NCBI GenBank assembly: GCA_024500155.1
Contig: CM044871.1
Coordinates: 35,628,228-35,692,227, forward strand
DNA from: Chenopodium formosanum
Taxonomy: Eukaryota; Streptophyta; Magnoliopsida; Caryophyllales; Amaranthaceae
Reading direction: 5' to 3'
Length of the DNA stretch: 64,000 nt
How positions within the stretch are numbered: position 1 is the first letter of the stretch; each line of letters starts with the position of its first letter. The notes under the pieces were generated by a model, which worked only from the letters and a program-made list of their open reading frames with translations, made no database searches and was not told where the DNA came from. A program made the position numbers and the translations under genes. This document shows positions 61,280-64,000 of this stretch, piece by piece.

Positions 61280-61554
61280 TTTTATTTTTAAAGACTATGT
61301 ATATAGACGGAACAAGAATGTATACAGATGAAAAGAAGTAAAAGTTGAAATAGGGTACAGGCGGTTACCTTACTTTGATTCTAAATTTTCTTAAAACTGC
61401 AACAGACGGTGACCAGGTGTTGTAAGTGAGCACTCAGAAATCTTAAAAAATCTGACGCAGACAGAATCAGAGTATCTCTCTCTATGAATCTCTCTTTCTC
61501 TCTCTAAAAAGTCAAAATGATTGAAAAAGTGAGAGAAGGGAGGGGGTAAACCTC

Positions 61555-61562
61555 TATTTATA
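61555..61562 (-). promoter_or_regulatory. TATA box for the minus-strand ORF
   Basis: The minus strand reads TATAAATA within a near-palindrome CCTCTATTTATAGAGG (plus strand 61551-61566). A CT-rich leader follows (about 61490-61545). It sits about 275 bp upstream of the first ATG of the decayed ORF. Confidence 0.5.
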
Positions 61563-61568
61563 GAGGGG

Positions 61569-62202
61569 TGAAACGGAGGTATCCCCGTTACACCCTCGAA
61601 GGTGAATAACCGTAATTACTATTCACCACTCATAGGGGGATGCTTGTCACAGGTGCACGTGGCCCGCCACGTCACCCTTGTGAGGGGCAAAAGTTTAGGG
61701 TAAAAATACCCTAGACGCGTGGACCAATGAGAGAGGCCCATGTGTCAAGCTCTGGCAGGCCACCATAGGCCACTCACCAGCTGACACGTGGCCACCTCAG
61801 AGAATAATCAGAATTGCGCCCTTTAAGGGCCCAATTCCCGAGGAATTCGCACTTTGCGGCGCAGCCCATAAAATCTAGGTCAGGGTGACCTAGGGAGGGG
61901 CACATTTCTGAACGACCCTATAAATAGGGAGATATTTCCCCAAATTGGGGACACATTTCAATCATTTATTGCACTTACTTTCTCTCTCATCAGAGAAAAC
62001 CTGATCTCGAAATTCGAGAAGATCCCATTTAATTTTCTTTCCATTTATCTCTTTTCAAGTTACTAACTTGATCTTCAGAGGCGGAGCTCCAACAACTCGA
62101 AGTCTCCGTTACTTTTGCAGGTACAACTCAGCCGGACCAATCTTTGTGACGTAACTCTCCCGAGGGACAAAAACACCCAAAACAAGTTGGTTTTCGGTTT
62201 CA
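61569..62202 (+). repeat. Probable LTR, plus strand
   Basis: Candidate ends TGAAACGG (61569) and CGGTTTCA (62202) form a short inverted repeat. Inside are TATAAATA at 61919-61926, a CTTTCTCTCTCATC leader, and an ending with AGGTACAACTC and CGAGGGACAAAAAC, as in many plant gypsy LTRs. Purine-rich sequence lies just upstream (61531-61546 and 61561-61568). No second LTR is in the window, so the boundaries are inferred. Confidence 0.45.
61919..61926 (+). promoter_or_regulatory. Plus-strand TATA box in probable LTR
   Basis: TATAAATA followed by AGGGAGATATTTCCCC and a CT-rich leader. It faces away from the minus-strand TATA 357 bp to its left. Confidence 0.5.
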
Positions 62203-62356
62203 AAAAAATCGATTTCTAATCAATGCGATTCTCATTTGGATCGGTTGATTTCGAGTAGCTAAATGGTTTTGGTTTAAAAATTGACATGCCCGCCATATGG
62301 CCTAAAATACCTCTTCCACCAACAAATTTAAAAGCCAAGTGGTAGAACCTAACTCA
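62203..62356. other. Unassigned sequence
   Basis: AT-rich, no ORF or repeat recognised. It ends in TCA, the target duplication of the MITE. Confidence 0.5.
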
Positions 62357-62538
62357 GGGCCTGTTCACATTTACTGAAGTGAGATGAACGGAGTTGAACT
62401 GAATTGATTGGAGCTGAAATGAACTGAGATGAAATAGATATTTTATGAGAGAGGAAAATTAGGAGCTAAACTGAACTGATTAAACCTGAAATGAAATGAA
62501 ATGAACTAAATTGAAATTAAATAAATGTGAACAGACCC
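62357..62538. mobile_element. 182-bp Harbinger/Tourist-like MITE
   Basis: Terminal inverted repeats GGGCCTGTTCACATTTA at the left and the reverse complement of GGGTCTGTTCACATTTA at the right, one mismatch in 17. It is flanked by TCA on both sides, fitting the 3-bp TNA duplication of PIF/Harbinger. The interior is AT-rich with many GAACTGA/GAAATGA words and no coding capacity. Confidence 0.85.
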
Positions 62539-64000
62539 TCAAAAGTCTTAAAAGTCTACTAGTAAACCTCAAGCAAATAATTTTATTTTAAGAGAAAATA
62601 AAGCTTAAACACTTTCCCGCAAATTCTAATTTATTTTAAAATTTTAATTTCATTTTCAAAATGTTATTATCCAAAATACTATATTTAGTTCCCTTCTTTA
62701 AAAAAAATAAAAAATAAATAAATAAATAAAAAAAATCATATTTTTTCACCAATTTTTTTAAAAAAATTTAATTATAATATTTATTTTAATAATTGTTCTG
62801 TGTACTTTTTATGAGGCTCTTTATATGGCTGTATAGTGTTCTTTATAAAAAAAAATAATTTTTACTCCATATTCTCTAAAATTATTTCACCTAAAAATAA
62901 CTTAAGATTTCGTTTTTAAATTTCAAAATTTAAATTTATAAAATTTCGTTTTCAAAATTTTAGTTTTCAATTTTTTTTTTTTTATTTCGTTCATATTTTT
63001 CACCTTTAATATATATAGTTACAATATTCATTTTAGGGATGGTATATATAAATTTTTTGTGATGTTCTATATGTGATTTAGTAATGTTCTCTATTAGAAA
63101 ACATGATGTACTTTATAGTTGTTTGTAATGTACAATTACTTTTTAAAACTATATCTTTTTCCTTAAGTCCATAAGTATATCATATAATGATTTTTATTAG
63201 ATTTTTTGATTGTTTATTTTAATTGTCCATGTTTTTTTTATTGTAATTGCAATGTACTTTTATCGTCACATAATGTTCATTGCTTATTGTGAAATGTTCT
63301 TTGAATTTTGTCTTTGGAACGTGGTAGGTATATATATATAAGTTATGTTCATTACATAATATTATCATATTCTTTAATAATGTTACGGATGTTCTTTAGA
63401 TCTGAAAAACAATCATCAATAGAGGAGATCTCAAAAAAATATCGTCATCAACCTTCACGATCTTGATTTTTAAAAAATATATACGTAGTTAGTGATTATT
63501 AATATTTAAAAAAATATAGAATTAATAAATGATCTATTATTTAAAAATACAAAATAAATCAAATAACATCGAAACAAAGAACATACAGGATAAAAATAAA
63601 GAACATTCATATAATTGTTCAATAATTATAATGACGAACATAAGTACAATTTTAAAGAACATCATCTTCAACATTTGACAAAATATAAAGAACATCATCT
63701 TCAACATTTGACAAAATAAAAGAACATCATCTTCAACCTTTGTCATATGGATCTCAAATTCATAAATATCAAAATTGGAATTTTTTTTTTTGATATTTTA
63801 CAATAATCGTGCAAAATAATAACGAAATATAATCAACCTAATAAGCAAAATCCTGAAATTAAAATCATAATAAATAAAATCAAATTACCTTCTCCGATCC
63901 ATCGATTATAATGTTATTATAATTTGCTCTGTATTTTTCTCTCTACAAAATTATTTATAAACTTTATTCTCTCTTAATTCGAAATTGAAATATGGTGAAA
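62539..64000. other. AT-rich region with oriented ATGTTCTTTA words
   Basis: Very AT-rich with homopolymer runs and no gene. From about 62795 to 63385 there are about ten ATGTTCTTTA/ATGTACTTTA-type words on the plus strand. From 63570 to 63735 about six occur in the opposite orientation (AAAGAACAT). This may be a transposon with subterminal motifs, but no termini were found. Confidence 0.5.
63654..63745. repeat. 33-bp tandem repeat, about 2.8 copies
   Basis: Three consecutive AAAGAACATCATCTTCAACA-type units about 33 bp apart, the third shortened and diverged (CAACCTTTGTC). Confidence 0.85.

Overview
This is plant nuclear DNA from a repeat-dominated, heterochromatin-like region. I found no intact host gene, rRNA or tRNA gene. 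About 24 kb is one tandem satellite with a 40-bp monomer, and nearly everything else is a transposable element inserted into that satellite or into another element. A 40-bp satellite family (CficCl-61-40) is known to me from Chenopodium, so Chenopodium or a related Amaranthaceae plant is a reasonable guess. I could not compare sequences, so the genus is an inference.

Layout. 1-6882: satellite. 6883-12416: a small LTR retrotransposon on the minus strand, with a tRNA-Asp primer site, one unrecognised 423-codon ORF and a GTTTT target duplication. 12417-21339: satellite, including a near-identical 3,277-bp tandem duplication. 21340-25409: 5'-truncated L1-type LINE. 25410-27156: satellite. 27157-35687: near full-length LINE of the same family, split at 29729-32563 by a solo LTR with GGCTC target duplication. 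35688-40993: satellite. 40994-42429: solo LTR of a Tat/Ogre-like family. 42430-43319: satellite. 43320-50978: minus-strand Tat/Ogre-like element with 3' LTR, polypurine tract and gag but no pol. 50979-51282: satellite that copies 43016-43319. 51283-55458: second LTR of that family, a solo LTR with CATTC target duplication, containing a 2,094-bp CACTA transposon (51585-53678) that carries spliced-gene fragments of an ACT-domain (ACR-type) gene. 55459-55760: satellite. 55761-58654: 3' end of another Tat-like element, plus strand. 58655-62202: decayed gag-like or antisense ORF on the minus strand, head to head with a probable plus-strand LTR. 62203-64000: AT-rich DNA with a 182-bp Harbinger-type MITE and an array of short oriented words.

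The elements do not form a pathway. Their interest is in nesting order and shared architecture. The satellite is the oldest layer. LTR elements and LINEs landed in it, one LINE was then split by an LTR, the Tat-like LTR with its satellite flank was duplicated, and the CACTA element entered only one of the two copies. Several LTRs, from at least three families, carry a family-specific cluster of GC-rich near-palindromic words upstream of the TATA box. Two LTR families also share a 16-bp terminal palindrome whose arms changed together.
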